Source: JAIBJN01 sp963775395
Lineage (GTDB): Bacteria > Actinomycetota > Thermoleophilia > Gaiellales > Gaiellaceae
NCBI GenBank assembly: GCA_963775395.1
Contig: CAVZIX010000014.1
Coordinates: 62,001 to 126,000 of the forward strand
Reading direction: 5' to 3'
DNA length: 64,000 bases
Positions 51,747-60,571 of this stretch are shown here, piece after piece. The first letter of the stretch is position 1. Each line of letters opens with the position of its first letter. Position numbers and translations under genes: made by a program. The notes below the pieces were generated by a model. That model was given only the letters and a program-made list of their open reading frames with translations, searched no databases and was not told the origin of the DNA.

Positions 51747-53194
51747 GGCGCGTCTTCCCGGCTTTACTCGCCGCGCTCCTGCTGGCGGCGGTTCCTGCGA
51801 CCTCGTCCGGACAGGTCTTCTCCGTGGTGCGCGGCGGCCAGCAGTCGCTGCCGAGCTACACGGTGCCGAACGGTCCGGGCTCGATCCGCGTCCCGGCCAA
51901 CCTCTCGGCGGCGCCCGCGCACCCCGAGGTCCGCTCGTACGAGCAGCTCCTCGCGCTCTGGCAGCGCGCCGGCGACGGCTACGGCGTCCCGTGGCAGGTC
52001 CTCGCGGCCATCAACAAGATCGAGTCCAACTTCGGCCAGAACATGGGGCCGAGCTCCGCGGGCGCCCTCGGCTGGATGCAGTTCATCCCGTCGAGCTGGA
52101 TGCGCTGGGGAATGGACGGCGACGGTAACGGGATCGCCGACCCGTGGAACCCCGAGGACGGTGTCTACTCGGCCGCCCGGTACCTCGCCGCGGCCGGCGC
52201 CCACGACGACCTCGAGCGCGCGATCTTCGCCTACAACCACGCCCAGTGGTACGTCGACGACGTGATGGAGCTCGCGGCGACGTTCGGCGACGACCCGTTC
52301 GCGCTCGGCTCGCCCAGCCTCGTCTCCCCGACCGTGGGGACGGCAGGCCTCGAGCAGGCGCGCCAGCGGCTTCAGAGCCTCACCCGGGCGATCGCCAGAG
52401 TGGGCCCCAGGCTCGACCGCCTCTCCTGGGAACACATGGAGGTCGAGCGCAAGGCCGGCGACCCGAACCTGACGCTGAAGCAGTTCAACAGGCTCGACCG
52501 CGAACTGCGTCGGATCTCGGCCGCCGAGAACGACGCCCGCGCCGAGCGCGAGCGTCTCGAGGCCGAGGTCGACGAGGCCACCGCGGCGCTCGCTGCGCTC
52601 GAGAGCCAGGGCTCGATGGTCGGCACCGGAATGGCCGGAAGCGCGCAGCCCACGATCGGCGGCTTCGTCTTCCCCGTCGGCGGCGGCCCCGAGATCGTCT
52701 CGGTCGCCCACGATCACCACGACTACCCGGCCGCCGACATCGCCGCGCCCCAGGGCACGCCTCTGTACGCGCTGGCCGACTCGACCGTCGTCAACGCCTT
52801 CCCGGAGAGCAGCGGCCGCTGCGGCATCGGCTTCACCCTTCGCCTCGAGAGCGGCGCCAACGTCGTCTACTGCCACCTCTCGTACCTCGAGCCTGACGTC
52901 GTTCCCGGCGCCGGCCTGGCCGCCGGAGCCCCCGTCGGCCGCGTCGGCTCGACCGGCAACTCGACCGGGCCGCACCTGCACCTCGCGTTCGTGCCCTCGA
53001 CCAAGTATCCGCAGGACGAGCCCTGGTTCCAGGCCTACGCCGGCGTCGCATTCCGCTGGCAGGATGCGCCCACGCCCGAGCGGTCGGTGCTCCGGCCGAC
53101 CCCCGGCGCCGTCGCTCCTGTCTCCCCCTCGGGCCCGGTGTACAAGGTGATCCGCACGCGGGTCATCGGATTCACCGCCAACTCCACCGGATAG
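51743..53194 (+). CDS. Lytic transglycosylase-M23 peptidase fusion, 483 aa
   Basis: Signal peptide to ATSSGQ, then a transglycosylase domain (about 50-180) with VLAAINKIESNFGQNMGPSS (catalytic Glu), AGALGWMQFIPSSWMRWGMD and YSAARYLAAAG; a coiled-coil (about 205-290); and an M23 LytM-type endopeptidase domain (about 300-440) with HHDYPAADIAAPQGTPLYAL and GNSTGPHLHLAFV (HxH). One protein can cut both glycan and peptide of the wall. Translational coupling to pilT suggests it opens the wall for pilus assembly. The second domain's full zinc site (HxxxD and HxH) is intact. Confidence 0.9.
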   Translation: MRRVFPALLAALLLAAVPATSSGQVFSVVRGGQQSLPSYTVPNGPGSIRVPANLSAAPAHPEVRSYEQLLALWQRAGDGYGVPWQVLAAINKIESNFGQNMGPSSAGALGWMQFIPSSWMRWGMDGDGNGIADPWNPEDGVYSAARYLAAAGAHDDLERAIFAYNHAQWYVDDVMELAATFGDDPFALGSPSLVSPTVGTAGLEQARQRLQSLTRAIARVGPRLDRLSWEHMEVERKAGDPNLTLKQFNRLDRELRRISAAENDARAERERLEAEVDEATAALAALESQGSMVGTGMAGSAQPTIGGFVFPVGGGPEIVSVAHDHHDYPAADIAAPQGTPLYALADSTVVNAFPESSGRCGIGFTLRLESGANVVYCHLSYLEPDVVPGAGLAAGAPVGRVGSTGNSTGPHLHLAFVPSTKYPQDEPWFQAYAGVAFRWQDAPTPERSVLRPTPGAVAPVSPSGPVYKVIRTRVIGFTANSTG

Positions 53195-53198
53195 GGCT

Positions 53199-53225
53199 TG
53201 ATTTTTCGTCGCGCCCTGCCGATGG
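53199..53225 (+). promoter_or_regulatory. Sigma-28-like promoter of the PASTA gene
   Basis: TGAT (53199-53202), 15 bp, GCCGATGG (53218-53225), then 7 bp to ATG 53233. Confidence 0.5.
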
Positions 53226-53232
53226 GGAGGGC

Positions 53233-54147
53233 ATGGCGGCCCGCCTAGCTATGCTCGCTCCTCGGTTCATCGCGCTCGTCGTGATCTGGCTGCTCGCGTG
53301 GGCCAGTTTCTCGCTCGCCCAGGACAGCAGCCAGACGCCGCCGCCGCCCGCCCCGGTGGCCGTCGAGCCCGAAAAGCCCGAGGTTCTCGTCGTGCCCGAC
53401 GTGCGCCGCCAGGCCTACGTCTTCGCCAAGGGCATCCTCCAGGACGCCGGCTTCGCCTGGCGCGTGCGCGGTGACATCGACGGCTTCGCCGCCAACACCG
53501 TCACCGTGCAGAGACCTGTGCCCGGCACCCGCGTGATCGACAACGGCGCCCCGGTGGTGACGCTCCGGCTCGCCCGCAGCGCGCAGTACGGCGAGCGCGG
53601 CGTGCCCGAGAACACCGCCCCGTTCACCGGGTCGAAGGTCGTCCTGCTCAAGAACTGGCGCGCGGCGCAGAAGAAGGCCGCGCCCGCTCCCGAAACCGCT
53701 CCGGCCGAGACCGCGCCCGCGACGACGACGCCCGCTCCGACGCCTCCGGCCGCGACGACACCCGCGCCGACCACGACCGCGCCGGCAGCCACGACTCCGG
53801 CACCCGCGGCGCCGCCCGCCCAGGATCCGGCCTACCGCAAGCCCGACTTCTCCGTCTCCGGCGCGCCGCGCGAGCCCGCCGACGAGATGCCGCTCCCGGC
53901 GCGCGCACGCGCTCTCGAGGAGCGCGCGTCCAAGCTCAAGAAGCCAACCCGCAGGTTCGTCAACTTCTGGCTCTACCAGCACTCCTGGCTCGTCACCGGC
54001 GCCCTGTTCGGGTGGAAGGACGGGGACGTCGCGCTGAAGACGCTCATCCGCGTCGACGGCAGCCTCCAGGACCGCTTCGGATTCGGCCGCCGCAGCCAGG
54101 CCGTCGCCCGCCGCGCTCTCGCTTATGCCGAGCGCAAGAAGGGCTAG
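53233..54147 (+). CDS. Exported PASTA-domain protein in the pilus cluster, 304 aa
   Basis: An N-terminal membrane helix or signal (FIALVVIWLLAWASFSLAQ) precedes one PASTA-like domain (about 52-115: VVPDVRRQAYVFAKGILQDA, then GFAWRVRGDIDGFAANTVTV and VVTLRLA). A Thr/Pro/Ala linker (about 150-205) follows, then a basic helical C-terminus (RFVNFWLYQHSWLVTGALFG...). PASTA domains bind peptidoglycan, so it may tie the pilus machinery to the wall. It sits between the wall hydrolase and the pilin genes. GGGGAGG overlaps the -10 tail and could serve as ribosome binding site. Confidence 0.78.
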   Translation: MAARLAMLAPRFIALVVIWLLAWASFSLAQDSSQTPPPPAPVAVEPEKPEVLVVPDVRRQAYVFAKGILQDAGFAWRVRGDIDGFAANTVTVQRPVPGTRVIDNGAPVVTLRLARSAQYGERGVPENTAPFTGSKVVLLKNWRAAQKKAAPAPETAPAETAPATTTPAPTPPAATTPAPTTTAPAATTPAPAAPPAQDPAYRKPDFSVSGAPREPADEMPLPARARALEERASKLKKPTRRFVNFWLYQHSWLVTGALFGWKDGDVALKTLIRVDGSLQDRFGFGRRSQAVARRALAYAERKKG

Positions 54148-54151
54148 GGCG

Positions 54152-54697
54152 GTGACCAAGCGGCTCGCTCGGCTGCTCCGAGGGCAGCGGGGCTACACGT
54201 TGATCGAGCTCCTCGCGGTGCTGACGATCTTCCTGACGATCGTGACCGCGCTCACCGCTCTCTTCGTCACGGGGGCGAAGGCGGAGCTCGACGCGAATCG
54301 CCGCTTCCAGGCCCAGCAGAGCGCGCGCATCGCGGTCGACCGCATGCGCCGCGAGATCCACTGCGGCAGCGCGCTCACGTTCACGAGCGCGTCCTCGGTG
54401 ACGATCACGCTCCCGGCGGGCTGTCCTTCATCCGGCGGGACGCAGACCACGGTCGTCTACGACACGGCCTCGGCGGGGACGAACCGCTACACGCTGCGCC
54501 GCAAGAAGGGATCGGCTGCGGCCGTGGCCATCGCCGACTACCTCACGACGGCGAGCATCTTCTCCTACGTCGCGCCCTCGACGACGGCGCTCGGGAAGCT
54601 CCACGTCGACATGACCGTGAATCTCTACCCGAACGAGGCATGGAAGAAGTGGCGCCTTGTTACCGACATTGTTCTCAGGAATACCACCAGGGCCTAA
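54152..54697 (+). CDS. Type IV pilin-like (minor) protein, 181 aa
   Basis: GTG 54152 (MTKRLARLLRGQRGYTLIEL) is chosen over ATG 54125, which would overlap the previous gene by 23 bases. The prepilin site is RG/YTLIELLAVLTIFLTIVT with Glu at +5. The C-terminal domain is beta-rich with a Cys pair (about 69 and 91). It should be cleaved and methylated by PilD and enter the pilus, as a minor pilin of the PilW/GspJ type. It lies four bases after the PASTA gene and eight before the pilX-like gene, so all are in one operon. Confidence 0.87.
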   Translation: MTKRLARLLRGQRGYTLIELLAVLTIFLTIVTALTALFVTGAKAELDANRRFQAQQSARIAVDRMRREIHCGSALTFTSASSVTITLPAGCPSSGGTQTTVVYDTASAGTNRYTLRRKKGSAAAVAIADYLTTASIFSYVAPSTTALGKLHVDMTVNLYPNEAWKKWRLVTDIVLRNTTRA

Positions 54698-54704
54698 TTT
54701 TCTA

Positions 54705-56636
54705 ATGCGGCTACTCAAACGCTTGCGAGCCCAAGAGGGCATCACGCTGGTCATGGCGATCGGCATCCTCGGCGTGCTCTCGCTCAGCGGTGCGACCCTG
54801 ATCTACTACTCGACTGCGAACGCGCGCAGCGCAAGCGCCTCCAAGGGCTCCGAGACCGCCTACACGCTGGCCGAGGCCGGCATCGGCCAGGCGCTTTCGG
54901 TCCTCAACACCGCCCTCAACCCGCTCACCGGCTCGCTCCTGGCCTCGACGACGATCCAGCTCGAGGGCGGCTCCGTCACGTACTCCGGGACGCTCAACGG
55001 CGAGGTCTGGACGATCACCGCGACCGGCTCGGTCGTCAACCCCACCGGGGCCGCGCCGATCACGCGCACGCTCACCCGCAGCGCCCAGGTCTACGGCCTG
55101 AACAGCGGGGCGAGCGTCGCCGCATGGAGCCGGTGGTATGCGGACTCGACCTCGAGCTGCCTCACCATCGAGGACGTGAACATCAGGATGCCCCTCGCCA
55201 CCCGCGGAAACCTCTGTATGCGCGGCTCGGCCCAGATCACCGCGTCGACGACGACGCTCGAGGTGGGCGGCAACGTGACGATGACCCGCACGACGTCCTC
55301 TAGCAACCGCAATCCCTCGGCGGCTACGGGCTGGACGAGCTCGTCGAGCGTCTACTCGAGCAACAACGCCGACGCGAGTTACGCCATCGCGGCGAGCGGC
55401 CAGAGCGCGAATCTCGACGTCACGGGCTTCGGCTTCTCGATTCCGGCCAGCGCGACCATCATGGGTATCCAGGCCTCGATCGAACGCGCCGCGAGCAACA
55501 CGAACAGCGTCGAGGACATCGACGTCTTCCTGCTCAAGGCCGGCGCGCCGTCCGGGAACGACAAGGCGAGCACGACCGATTGGACGACCTCGGACTCGAC
55601 CCGCGACTACGGCGACTCCGGCGACCTCTGGGGGACGACCTGGACGCAGGCGCAGGTCAACGCATCGAACTTCGGCGTCCGCCTCAGGGCGCGAAACCTG
55701 ACGACCTCCGCCCGCACGGCCTACGTCGACCACGTCCAGATCACGGTCTGGTATCAGCCTGTACCAACGACGACGATCGGCACCTCGGGCACGCCGCTCG
55801 CCAACGTCCAGGTCACCGGGACGTGCAAGTTCGACACTGCGGCGGCCCACGCGCCGTGCACGAACGCGGACAAGGTCTACGCGAACACGATCGGCACGGC
55901 GCCCCAGAACCTCTCGAAGCCGGCCGTCGACCTCGCCTACTGGTACGACAACGCGAAGCCCGGCCCGAACAACAACTGCACCACGGGCAGCTTCCCGGGC
56001 GGCTTCGACAACAACACCACCATGAACAACAGCCTCACCGGGTCCGCCGAGGTGACGCCGAACAACTCGAGCTACACGTGCCAGGTGAAGGACGCGAACA
56101 ACAACATCCTCGGCGAGCTCTCCTGGAACCACGTCACCGACGTGCTCACGATCAAGGGCACGATCTTCATCGACGGTGACTTCCGCTTCGACGACGACGG
56201 CGCCATCGCGCACTACCAGGGCCGCGGGATCATCTACGCCTCCGGCGACCTCGAGTTCGACGAGCTCGTCTGTGCCGGCGGCTCGGGCGCCACGAGCTGC
56301 GTCACGAACGGCATGCAGAACTGGGATCCGACCCAGAACATGATGATCGTGCTCGCCGGCGGCGACTCCGAGTACGACCAGGGAGGCACGCAGGCGCAGG
56401 CAGTTCCGTCCGGCTTCCAGGGGCTGATCTACGCGAACGGCGACTGCACCGTGCACGAGAACTTCCACACGAGCGGCCCGATCGTCTGCAACCGGATTCT
56501 GCTTCCCTCGGCGAGCAACGGCTGGCCGACGTACTACGACTGGCCGCCGCTCGGCTCGCTCGTCGAGGGCCAGATGTACTCGGATCCGGAGACGGCCGGC
56601 GACTTCGTCGTCATCCCCGGCCTCCAGTCCGGCTGA
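54705..56636 (+). CDS. Large PilX-like pilus assembly protein, 643 aa
   Basis: ATG 54705 (MRLLKRLRAQEGITLVMAIG) begins with a pilin-like helix EGITLVMAIGILGVLSLSGA but no canonical +5 Glu, as in PilX-N proteins. A beta-rich outer domain follows with SVAAWSRWYADSTSSCLTIE, repeated Ser/Thr stretches, and DGDFRFDDDGAIAHYQGRGI near the end. At 643 aa it is much longer than PilX (about 200), so a large adhesin-like domain sits at the pilus tip or base. Many Ser/Thr/Asn residues would be candidates for glycosylation. Four to six Cys may form disulfides. Confidence 0.75.
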   Translation: MRLLKRLRAQEGITLVMAIGILGVLSLSGATLIYYSTANARSASASKGSETAYTLAEAGIGQALSVLNTALNPLTGSLLASTTIQLEGGSVTYSGTLNGEVWTITATGSVVNPTGAAPITRTLTRSAQVYGLNSGASVAAWSRWYADSTSSCLTIEDVNIRMPLATRGNLCMRGSAQITASTTTLEVGGNVTMTRTTSSSNRNPSAATGWTSSSSVYSSNNADASYAIAASGQSANLDVTGFGFSIPASATIMGIQASIERAASNTNSVEDIDVFLLKAGAPSGNDKASTTDWTTSDSTRDYGDSGDLWGTTWTQAQVNASNFGVRLRARNLTTSARTAYVDHVQITVWYQPVPTTTIGTSGTPLANVQVTGTCKFDTAAAHAPCTNADKVYANTIGTAPQNLSKPAVDLAYWYDNAKPGPNNNCTTGSFPGGFDNNTTMNNSLTGSAEVTPNNSSYTCQVKDANNNILGELSWNHVTDVLTIKGTIFIDGDFRFDDDGAIAHYQGRGIIYASGDLEFDELVCAGGSGATSCVTNGMQNWDPTQNMMIVLAGGDSEYDQGGTQAQAVPSGFQGLIYANGDCTVHENFHTSGPIVCNRILLPSASNGWPTYYDWPPLGSLVEGQMYSDPETAGDFVVIPGLQSG

Positions 56637-56663
56637 TCAAGTCCGCGGTCCTCCCGCCGATAG
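56637..56663 (+). promoter_or_regulatory. Sigma-28-like promoter of pilD
   Basis: TCAA (56637-56640), exactly 15 bp, GCCGATAG (56656-56663), then 7 bp to ATG 56671. TCAA is the E. coli FliA variant of the -35. Confidence 0.6.
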
Positions 56664-56670
56664 GTGAGGG

Positions 56671-57429
56671 ATGAACGTCGCGCTCGCCTTTCTCGTCGTG
56701 CCGCCCGCCCTGGCGCTCGGGAGCTTCCTCAACGTCGTCGCCGCCCGGCTGCCCGAGGGCCGCTCGATCGTCAACCCTCCGTCGGCCTGCGGCTCCTGCG
56801 GGACGCGGCTGGCCTGGCGCGACAACATCCCGGTCGTCTCGTTCCTGCTTCTGCGCGGTCGCTGCCGGACGTGCGGGGAGGGCATCGGGCTCCGTTACCT
56901 CGCGGTCGAGGTCACGACGGCGTTGCTCGTCGCCGCCTGCTTCCTCGCCTTCGGGCTGACCGCAGACGCCTTCGTCGCCTCGTTCTTCGTCTCCGTCCTG
57001 GTCGTGCTCTCGGCGATCGACATCGAGCGCCACATCCTCCCGGACAAGATCGTCCTCCCGTCCGCGGCGATCGTCCTCGCGGCCCAGATCGCCATCCACC
57101 CGGATCAGACCCTGGAGTGGGTCCTCGCGGCGCTCGGAGCGTCGTTCTTCCTCTTCGCCGCCGTGCTCGCCTACCCGAAGGGCATGGGCATGGGCGACGT
57201 GAAGCTCTGCCTGCTCATGGGCGCTGCCCTGGGGAAGCTCGTGGTCGTCGCGCTCATGGCAGGGATGCTGCTGGCGCTCGTGCCCGCGATCTACCTGCTC
57301 GTGCGCCACGGCGGGGCCGCGCGCAAGATGGCCATCCCGTTCGGCCCCTTCCTCGCCCTCGGGTCCGTCTTCGCACTCTTCTTCGGCGAGCCCCTCCTGG
57401 ACGCGTACCTGCGCGGCACAGGCCTGTAG
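56671..57429 (+). CDS. pilD: Prepilin peptidase PilD, 252 aa
   Basis: N-terminal cytoplasmic part with two CxxC pairs (CGSCGTRLAWRDNIPVVSFL; CRTCGEGIGLRYLAVE), helix GSFLNVVAARLPEG, then the A24 catalytic Asp residues in VVLSAIDIERHILPDKIVLP and YPKGMGMGDVKLCLLMGAAL. About seven to eight membrane helices. It cuts the leader of prepilins and methylates the new N-terminus; the CxxC pairs are needed for the methylation part. Its targets in the window include the pilA and minor pilin genes. Confidence 0.93.
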   Translation: MNVALAFLVVPPALALGSFLNVVAARLPEGRSIVNPPSACGSCGTRLAWRDNIPVVSFLLLRGRCRTCGEGIGLRYLAVEVTTALLVAACFLAFGLTADAFVASFFVSVLVVLSAIDIERHILPDKIVLPSAAIVLAAQIAIHPDQTLEWVLAALGASFFLFAAVLAYPKGMGMGDVKLCLLMGAALGKLVVVALMAGMLLALVPAIYLLVRHGGAARKMAIPFGPFLALGSVFALFFGEPLLDAYLRGTGL

Positions 57430-57446
57430 CCCTACATCCCCCCTCT

Positions 57447-57473
57447 TGGGGATGGACGCCGCCGCGCCGATAA
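57447..57473 (+). promoter_or_regulatory. Sigma-28-like promoter of pilB
   Basis: GCCGATAA (57466-57473) is an exact FliA/WhiG -10; 15 bp upstream is only TGGG. It lies 9 bp before ATG 57483. A short hairpin CATCCCC/GGGGATG (57435-57454) sits across the -35 zone and may end pilD transcription. Confidence 0.45.
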
Positions 57474-57482
57474 CTCCTAGAG

Positions 57483-59330
57483 ATGGAGTTCGAAGAGCTT
57501 CAACCACTCCGTAGATCGGGGGCGGGCGACGGTGAGGAGTCGCCGGGGATCGAGCCGCAGTACCCGCCGGGCGCGGGCATCCCCGAGAACCGCATCGCGC
57601 ATTTCGTCGCCGAGCTGCTCGAGACGACCGGGCTGATCCCGCTCGACCGTCTTGCCGGCGCACGCTCGCGTGCGGGCGCCGGCTCGATCGCCCAGGCGAT
57701 CATGGAGGAGACGCCGACGCCGGCGGCCGAGCTGCTCATCCCCGGCCAGCGCACGGCCGCTGCGACCGCGAGCGACGAGGCTCGGGCGATCGCCGAGCGT
57801 CACCACCTTCCGTTCATCGACCTGGGCACCGTCGGGGTCCAGAAGGTCGCCGCCGAGTCGATTCCGCCCCACGTGCTGGAGCGCGCGGGCGCGATCCCGT
57901 ACCAGGTCTCGGGGGACAAGCTCCGCATCGCGGTCTCCGACCCCACGAACGTGCAGGCGATCGACGAGCTCCGGCTCGCCACGCGCTTCATGCTCGAGAT
58001 CGGCGTTGCCGCGGCCGAGGATATCGAGCTCGAGCTCAAGCGCCTCCAGGCGGCCAAGGACGCCTGGGACCGCGCCGCGCTCGTCGAGGAGGAATTCGAC
58101 CTCGGCACCGAGGATGAGGAGGACGGCGACGACCTCGAGGCCGACGACGGCGTCTCCGACGCCCCGCTCGTCCGCCTCGTGAACTCGATCATCCTCCAGG
58201 CCGCCGAGGACGGGGCCAGCGATATCCATTTCGACCCACAGGACGATGCGCTCGTCGTGCGTCTCCGCGTCGACGGCGTTCTGCATGAGGTGCAGCGCAT
58301 CCCGAAGCGCCTCTCGCCGGGCGTCACGACCCGCCTGAAGGTGCTCGCGAAGCTCGACATCGCCGAGCGGCGTAAGCCGCAGGACGGCCGCATCTCCCTG
58401 AACGCAAAGGCAGCCGGCCGCCTCCTCGACATCCGTGTTGCGGTGCTGCCGACGGTCGAGGGCGAGGGCGTCGTCATGCGCCTCCTCGACAAGTCGAGGC
58501 GCCCGCCGACGCTCGCCGAGCTCGGGCTCTCGGAGGAGATGCGCGACATCTTCGAGGAAATCGTCGTGAAGCCGACGGGCGCGCTTCTCGTCACCGGGCC
58601 GACCGGATCCGGTAAGTCGACGACGCTCTATGCGTCGCTGAACGAGATCAACCGCTCAGAGATCAACATCATCACCGTTGAGGATCCGGTCGAGTACCGG
58701 CTTACCGGCCTCAATCAGGTGCAGGTGAACATGCGCGCGGGGATGACCTTCTCCGCGGCGCTGCGCTCGATCCTCCGCTCCGACCCCGACGTGGTGATGG
58801 TGGGGGAGATCCGCGATGCAGAGACCGCCAAGATGGCCGTCGAGGCCGCCCTCACCGGTCACTTCGTCCTCTCCACGCTCCACACCAACGATGCCCCGAG
58901 CGCGCTGACGCGCCTCAACGAGATGGGCGTCGAGCCGTTCCTCACCGGTGCGGCCGTGACGGCAGTCCTTGCCCAGCGGCTCGCCCGCAAGCTCTGCACG
59001 CACTGCTGCGAGATGTACATGGCCACGCGCGAGGAGATGCTCGAGGCGCGCTTCACGCCCGAGCAGGCCGCCTCGGCGGATGGCGTCGGCCTCTATCGCA
59101 AGCGTGGCTGCCCGCGCTGCAACCAGACCGGCTACAAGGGCCGGATCGGCATCTACCAGCTCATGGTCATGAACGAGGAGATCAGCCGGCTGGCCGCGCA
59201 GCACGGCAGCCGTGAGGAGCTCGAGCGTGCCGCCCTCGAGACCGGCATGAAGTCCCTCTGGGACGACGGCCTCTCCAAGGTCGTCTCGGGCCTGACCTCG
59301 CTCGAAGAGCTGGCCCGCGTCCTCGTCTAG
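57483..59330 (+). CDS. pilB: Type IV pilus assembly ATPase PilB, 615 aa
   Basis: GspE-N-type domain (about 100-210, DEARAIAERHHLPFIDLGTV...), then the ATPase: ASDIHFDPQDDALVVRLRVD, Walker A LLVTGPTGSGKSTTLYASLN, Asp box ITVEDPVEYRLTGLNQVQVN, Walker B RSDPDVVMVGEIRDAETAKM and His box TGHFVLSTLHTNDAPSALTR. The tetracysteine CTHC...CPRC (about 505-545) is the PilB/GspE zinc site. Drives pilus extension. The first about 90 residues are an extra, low-complexity lead. ATG 57483. Confidence 0.95.
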   Translation: MEFEELQPLRRSGAGDGEESPGIEPQYPPGAGIPENRIAHFVAELLETTGLIPLDRLAGARSRAGAGSIAQAIMEETPTPAAELLIPGQRTAAATASDEARAIAERHHLPFIDLGTVGVQKVAAESIPPHVLERAGAIPYQVSGDKLRIAVSDPTNVQAIDELRLATRFMLEIGVAAAEDIELELKRLQAAKDAWDRAALVEEEFDLGTEDEEDGDDLEADDGVSDAPLVRLVNSIILQAAEDGASDIHFDPQDDALVVRLRVDGVLHEVQRIPKRLSPGVTTRLKVLAKLDIAERRKPQDGRISLNAKAAGRLLDIRVAVLPTVEGEGVVMRLLDKSRRPPTLAELGLSEEMRDIFEEIVVKPTGALLVTGPTGSGKSTTLYASLNEINRSEINIITVEDPVEYRLTGLNQVQVNMRAGMTFSAALRSILRSDPDVVMVGEIRDAETAKMAVEAALTGHFVLSTLHTNDAPSALTRLNEMGVEPFLTGAAVTAVLAQRLARKLCTHCCEMYMATREEMLEARFTPEQAASADGVGLYRKRGCPRCNQTGYKGRIGIYQLMVMNEEISRLAAQHGSREELERAALETGMKSLWDDGLSKVVSGLTSLEELARVLV

Positions 59331-59347
59331 CCTCCGCTCGCGGGGGA

Positions 59348-60571
59348 CTAGAGGGTGTCGTCCGGGATGATGCGCGTCCCGCCGATCTCTGCCGCGATCT
59401 CGGTGTAGATCCGCGTCAGGTCGCCGGGGTTCGGCTGGTTGTAGAAGGTCTCGATGTTCGAGGCCATCTGCTGGAGCGCCGAGTAGGCCGTGATCGAGGG
59501 GGATTCGAGTGCGCCGGTGACGCCGTTCTGGCAGCGGTTCGCGCCGCCGCCGAGGGCGTCCAGGTCGTAGCCGATCGTGTAGACGAGCGTGCCTGCACCC
59601 TTGACCGCGGCCGCCGAGGTCACGCCCTGCCCGCACGGCCGGCGGCGATAGTTCGAGGTCGAGGGCAGATACGTCGGGCCGGTGTTCGCGGCGCCGTCCG
59701 AGAACATGATGATCACGTTCTGGACGCCGGGCCGCCCGCGCGAGCTCTGCAGCTCGGCCTGGGCGTGCTCGATCGCGTGGGCGTACGCCGTGGTCCCGCC
59801 GCCCTTCTGGCAGTTGATTGTCGACACGAGCCGCGACGCGGTGTTCAGATTGTCGCCGGTCTTGTAGTCACTCGACAGCTGGACGACGTTGTAGACGGCG
59901 TTCGTCGAGTTGTAGTTGTTCGAATCGGGCGTGTTGCAGCGTGTGCCGCCGCTCGTCGCCGGTGGGAAGACCGTGAAGCCGATCTTGTGCATTGCCGGGT
60001 CCATGTACTGGACGAACTCGAGCAGGCCGGCGCGGGCATTCTGGAGGTCAGGGCACGAGGGTTGGCTGTTGCCGTTCGAGTCCTGGCACATGGAGCCCGT
60101 CCGGTCGAGGACCAGCATGATGTCCAGCGGTCTCGAGGAGCACGGCGAGCACGCCGTGGCCTTGGCCCGGATCGTGAACTCGTCGATGCCGAGCACTCTG
60201 GCGAAGATCGTGGGGACCTTGGTCGTCTGTTCCACCACCACCGTGTTCACGGGGCTGCAGGGAGCGAACGAGAGGCACTTCGTGGACACGACCGTCGTGA
60301 CGGAAGGAAGCTTGTTGTTGTCGTTCCGCGCGCCGTCCCTTCCGCTGTAGTTCTCAGCGAAGGTGGTGGCTGCGGCGGGGTCGGGCAGCTCGAGCGCTCC
60401 GGCAGTCGCCGCCGCGTCCGCGGAGGCCTGCAGGTGCCGCTTGATGAGGTACGCACGCCCCACGTCGACGACGAGGGCTGCCGAGCCGAGAAGGACAACC
60501 AGGACGACGACGAGCAGGACAATTACCTGTCCTCGCTCGCTGTGCCGCAGGAGCGCGATTCGATTCAGCAT
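59348..60571 (-). CDS. TadG-like protein with vWA domain, 407 aa
   Basis: ATG 60571 (MLNRIALLRHSERGQVIVLL) with AGGAGCGG upstream. The TadE/TadG-like N-terminal helix RGQVIVLLVVVLVVLLGSAA and RAYLIKRHLQASADAAATAG are followed by a vWA domain (about 150-340): LDIMLVLDRTGSMCQ with MIDAS as D-x-T-x-S, GGGTTAYAHAIEHA and VIIMFSDGAANTGP. TadG-type proteins belong to Flp/Tad pili, but no Tad ATPase is in the window; here it lies convergent to pilB within a type IV pilus cluster. Six or more Cys in the outer domain. Confidence 0.82.
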   Translation of the reverse strand: MLNRIALLRHSERGQVIVLLVVVLVVLLGSAALVVDVGRAYLIKRHLQASADAAATAGALELPDPAAATTFAENYSGRDGARNDNNKLPSVTTVVSTKCLSFAPCSPVNTVVVEQTTKVPTIFARVLGIDEFTIRAKATACSPCSSRPLDIMLVLDRTGSMCQDSNGNSQPSCPDLQNARAGLLEFVQYMDPAMHKIGFTVFPPATSGGTRCNTPDSNNYNSTNAVYNVVQLSSDYKTGDNLNTASRLVSTINCQKGGGTTAYAHAIEHAQAELQSSRGRPGVQNVIIMFSDGAANTGPTYLPSTSNYRRRPCGQGVTSAAAVKGAGTLVYTIGYDLDALGGGANRCQNGVTGALESPSITAYSALQQMASNIETFYNQPNPGDLTRIYTEIAAEIGGTRIIPDDTL

